Source of the DNA: a virus
DNA length: 23,716 nt
Reading direction: 5' to 3' (one strand)
IMG/VR virus record: IMGVR_UViG_3300021185_001607
Span: 1 to 23,716 of that record
Under the pieces are notes generated by a model that had not been told where the DNA came from, searched no databases, and was given only the letters and a program-made list of their open reading frames with translations. Below are positions 21,230 through 23,716 of the stretch, piece by piece (the stretch's first letter is position 1; the number at the start of each line of letters is the position of its first letter). A program made the translations under genes and the position numbers.

Positions 21230-23092
21230 ATGGTTAATATTCCAGTAATCCCAGGAGTCAATGTTCAAACACAAGGAATACTCAATAAGTCTATTAAAGA
21301 CATAATTTGTGCGATACTCTTTGGCGGTATTGGAAACCTTTTAAAAGGAAATATCATATGTATTGAAGCAAATATAAACGAGATGCTTGAAGATGCTGGA
21401 TATGCTAACTTATATGATATAAAAGACGAATTAAGATTACTACAAGATGAAGTTAAAGCATTTAACGACCACTTAGGTATAAATGATATAACGCAAAGGA
21501 TTAATGATGCGTTAGCAGAAGTAAGATATCTACTAAGTCTAGGAGGATTATGTCCTGTTCCAATTAAGATACCAAATATTAACGGAGATATATTAGATCA
21601 AGTCACTGATAATGTTTTTAATAACTTACAAGGTGTATTAAGTGCATTTGGTCCATTGCTAAAACCTAAAATTTGTATTGATGCACAAGGAAGAATAAAC
21701 ACAGGATCTTTTGATCCAGGTAGTATACTTGATAATATCAGGAAAGCATCACAAAATGCGTTAAATGCTGGAAGTGTAATACCATCAAGTATTACATCAG
21801 GCTTTAATAACCAAATAAGCGGTGTTACAAGCAGTATTAAACAGGCAAGGGCAATAGAACTATTTCCAGACTTTAGACACAAGCATAACTTATTAACAGG
21901 AGCACCTGTTGTTGCTGGACAACCAGCGATAACTATTGCCGCTAGACCATCAGATGCTGATATTGCCGCAGTAGCTGGACTTTCGACTACAAGTGGCCCA
22001 GCATTTGAGGCCGCAGGAGCCTCTTATCCTCCTCAAGGAAATCCTAATTTAACAGATGCAACTAAGCAAGCACAACAGTTGGTTGCCAATGTTGCAAATA
22101 GTGCAAACTATCCTATTAATGCTGATAAAAATCTATGGGCAAGAGCATTGGGACCTGAAGTATATGCATTAGCATTAGATGCTTTAAACGGAGATGACCC
22201 ATTTGTAGGTCAATCTCAAGATGTCTATGATTATTGTGGAAGAGTAGTTTCGCAAGAAACACAAACTATTACCGGAGATCCATTAGGTGCAGGATTGTCA
22301 GATACTACAGATGCAAATCTAACACCAACACCAATAAACTATAGTTTACTATGGATTGATGCACCAGCACAAAGTAGGGTTGGTTGGGCAGTTAGTGGAA
22401 TTACAGAAGAAGCATTAGTACCAGATGACTATGGTTGCGAAGTACTAACACCAGCACTAGCATTAAACCCTGAAATTGAGTTATTTCAAGGCAAATCTCA
22501 TATACTAAGTCTGCCACCAAGTAACCCAAATGTTAATTCTTTGGAAATAAGCAATTTTGGCTATAAAGATAACGGTTTAAGTGCCGTACGGACCCAAATT
22601 TCCTACGAAATGCCAGTTGGACAGGAATTTTACATATACGAAGCCAAATTAGACGGTTCAGGTAATAGAGTACCCGATATAACGAAGAGATGGACAAATG
22701 GACTGGTTCGTTTTGAATTTTCTGAATACTTAGATGAAGCAAATGGCAGAAACGAAGATCAAATTACTTGGGCTCAATCATTTATTCCGGATTTAATTCC
22801 AGATCCAAATGATACCAATAAGCAATTTGATTCTCAAGGACGATTGTTAAAGAGTACTTTGATACAAGCACCTTTACCAACCGAACCTGGTGAAGTTTGG
22901 ACTGATAATGGATCAGTAGTATACGATAGTCCTACAGGTGGCAATCCAATCTTAGTAAAAACTTGGAAACGAGCAGTAGCAAATCTAGCAGTTGGCGAGA
23001 ATATGCTTATTGAAGTAGACAGTACCTTCCCTGATTACCTAACCTACAGTAATGAGGCTGGTACCGTATTTGGGCTACTAAAAATAACGTAG
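21230..23092 (+). CDS. Large virion structural protein, probably baseplate/tail
   Basis: A 620-residue protein starting one base after the PAAR stop. The N-terminal third (IPVIPGVNVQTQGILN, then SIKDIICAILFGGIGNLLKG, then NINEMLEDAGYANLYDI) is helical and resembles a marine T4-like virion protein family, from memory. The middle (~residues 230-320) is Ala/Thr/Pro-rich, and the C-terminal half is beta-rich with aromatic residues (NYSLLWIDAPAQSRVGW, FYIYEAKLDGSGNRV, NGLVRFEFSEYL), possibly a receptor or host-contact domain. No enzyme motif is seen. Neighbouring the PAAR tip suggests baseplate association. Confidence 0.65.
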   Translation: MVNIPVIPGVNVQTQGILNKSIKDIICAILFGGIGNLLKGNIICIEANINEMLEDAGYANLYDIKDELRLLQDEVKAFNDHLGINDITQRINDALAEVRYLLSLGGLCPVPIKIPNINGDILDQVTDNVFNNLQGVLSAFGPLLKPKICIDAQGRINTGSFDPGSILDNIRKASQNALNAGSVIPSSITSGFNNQISGVTSSIKQARAIELFPDFRHKHNLLTGAPVVAGQPAITIAARPSDADIAAVAGLSTTSGPAFEAAGASYPPQGNPNLTDATKQAQQLVANVANSANYPINADKNLWARALGPEVYALALDALNGDDPFVGQSQDVYDYCGRVVSQETQTITGDPLGAGLSDTTDANLTPTPINYSLLWIDAPAQSRVGWAVSGITEEALVPDDYGCEVLTPALALNPEIELFQGKSHILSLPPSNPNVNSLEISNFGYKDNGLSAVRTQISYEMPVGQEFYIYEAKLDGSGNRVPDITKRWTNGLVRFEFSEYLDEANGRNEDQITWAQSFIPDLIPDPNDTNKQFDSQGRLLKSTLIQAPLPTEPGEVWTDNGSVVYDSPTGGNPILVKTWKRAVANLAVGENMLIEVDSTFPDYLTYSNEAGTVFGLLKIT

Positions 23093-23093
23093 G

Positions 23094-23273
23094 ATGGAGA
23101 TATTTTTGATATGTTTGGTATTGTTCTTGCTCATTGTAGCAATTATGAGTATAGGCCTCCTAAAAGGCCGTTCTGTAAGAGGAACATGTGGTGGTGCAGG
23201 TTACGTTTGCTCCATGTGTGGAGAGGTAAGTGTACTCCCTCAGAAGAAAAAGGTTGACATTACGGACCTTTAG
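23094..23273 (+). CDS. NqrM-like small membrane protein
   Basis: A 59-residue gene starting one base after the previous stop. It begins with a membrane helix (residues 3-23, containing LFLLIVAIMSIGLL), then RGTCGG with C32, and C39-x2-C42-G. NqrM, the maturation factor of the sodium-pumping NADH:quinone oxidoreductase, has the same layout: one helix ending in a similar AMxIG stretch, then GR...GSCGG and further cysteines. From memory NqrM has four conserved cysteines, whereas only three follow the helix here, and the protein is shorter. Function as a phage metabolic gene is inference; it could be another small Cys membrane protein. The -35 of the next promoter lies inside its 3' end. Confidence 0.55.
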   Translation: MEIFLICLVLFLLIVAIMSIGLLKGRSVRGTCGGAGYVCSMCGEVSVLPQKKKVDITDL

Positions 23274-23282
23274 TGCTATGTT
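23254..23282 (+). promoter_or_regulatory. Sigma70 promoter with extended -10
   Basis: TTGACA at 23254-23259, 17-base spacer, TATGTT at 23277-23282, preceded by TGC (extended -10). The predicted start is near 23289, giving a leader of about 30 bases with AAAGGA at 23305-23310. Confidence 0.65.
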
Positions 23283-23318
23283 ATACATAATAGTGTAATA
23301 TATGAAAGGATTTAAGTG

Positions 23319-23699
23319 ATGCATGTTAGTAAATTGTCTATTGTTGCGGCGTTGTCGCTCATAATGATGTTAATAACATTTAACATAGCAACGGCTCACG
23401 AATATTCATACAAGCATTATCATAATTCTCATGATAGTTGGGACGTTGACAGGTATGATGATTATAGTTACTATCACAGTGATTATTATAAACGTTATAA
23501 AAGAAATGATCGCGAAAGAGAACATTGGGATTGGTATTATGACGATAAGAGTGGCCCAGAAAGAGAGGACACATATTACATGCCAACACCTTCTCCAATA
23601 ATCGTGCAACCTGTTCCTCCTATAGGTTATGAAAGAGTTATTGCATATGATAACTTATGTCATTGCAATATATACGTTCTTGTACCTATCAGACAGTAA
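23319..23699 (+). CDS. Exported Tyr/His/Asp-rich small protein
   Basis: A 126-residue protein. ATG 23319 is preferred over GTG 23316 because AAAGGA lies 8 bases upstream. The N-terminus MHVSKLSIVAALSLIMML and onward to TFNIATA is a typical signal peptide with an AxA-like cleavage site after residue 26. The mature part is low-complexity, rich in Tyr, His, Asp and Arg, then a Pro-rich segment (PTPSPIIVQPVPP) and a C-terminal LCHCNIYVLV with two cysteines. I do not recognise the family. It is probably periplasmic or outer-membrane. It has its own host-type promoter, so it may act early, for instance on the infected cell envelope; this is inference. Confidence 0.7.
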   Translation: MHVSKLSIVAALSLIMMLITFNIATAHEYSYKHYHNSHDSWDVDRYDDYSYYHSDYYKRYKRNDREREHWDWYYDDKSGPEREDTYYMPTPSPIIVQPVPPIGYERVIAYDNLCHCNIYVLVPIRQ

Positions 23700-23716
23700 T
23701 CTTAAAACCCTACCTA

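Noticed and set aside
23155-23171. Hairpin GGCCT ... AGGCC resembling a terminator
   Set aside because: It lies inside the small NqrM-like gene, has a short stem and is not followed by a T-run.

Overview
This window looks like the interior of an AT-rich marine T4-like myovirus genome (cyanophage or pelagiphage style; host unknown). The evidence is a set of T4-type genes: uvsW helicase (5'-truncated by the window edge), gp61-like primase, gp41 replicative helicase, nrdA and nrdB, a PAAR spike-tip protein and several virion proteins of the marine T4-like kind. Genes are packed tightly with stop/start overlaps. I see no tRNA, rRNA, insertion sequence or CRISPR array.

Layout. 1-3685 (+): uvsW, small conserved phage genes, a possible clamp-loader small subunit, a zinc-finger protein and a very short DnaE-like protein. 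3669-4043 (-): a conserved hypothetical. 4106-5102 (+): a virion protein and a small membrane protein. 5134-7706 (+): primase, a small protein and gp41 helicase. 7689-8189 (-): a hypothetical. 8237-15969 (+): a long run of probable virion or head-internal genes, including a ligase-like protein, a very basic protein and an XhlA-like membrane protein. 16013-17139: a PD-(D/E)XK nuclease and a hypothetical. 17200-20606: class Ia ribonucleotide reductase. 20606-23092: an Sm-like protein, PAAR and a large virion protein. 23094-23699: two small accessory genes, one NqrM-like membrane protein and one exported Tyr/His-rich protein.

Regulation. Three strong host sigma70-type promoters (TTGACA, 17-bp spacer, TATAAT-like) sit before primase, the nuclease and the exported protein. 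T4-late-like TAAATA elements sit just before several virion and hypothetical genes. In several cases of both classes the predicted transcription start falls on or next to the ATG, suggesting leaderless mRNAs. Both minus-strand genes overlap the 3' end of a replication-type gene and diverge from a virion-type gene across paired late-promoter elements.

How the genes fit together. UvsW, primase and helicase serve replication and recombination, and NrdAB supplies dNTPs. The 8.2-16.0 kb cluster probably makes head-internal and other virion parts; several of its proteins start with T4-like capsid-targeting peptides and candidate prohead-protease sites. Main points for a second look: an apparent total absence of GCAGC/GCTGC from the window, the leaderless promoter layout, a possibly head-packaged nucleotidyltransferase-like protein, the mini-DnaE protein and the NqrM-like gene.
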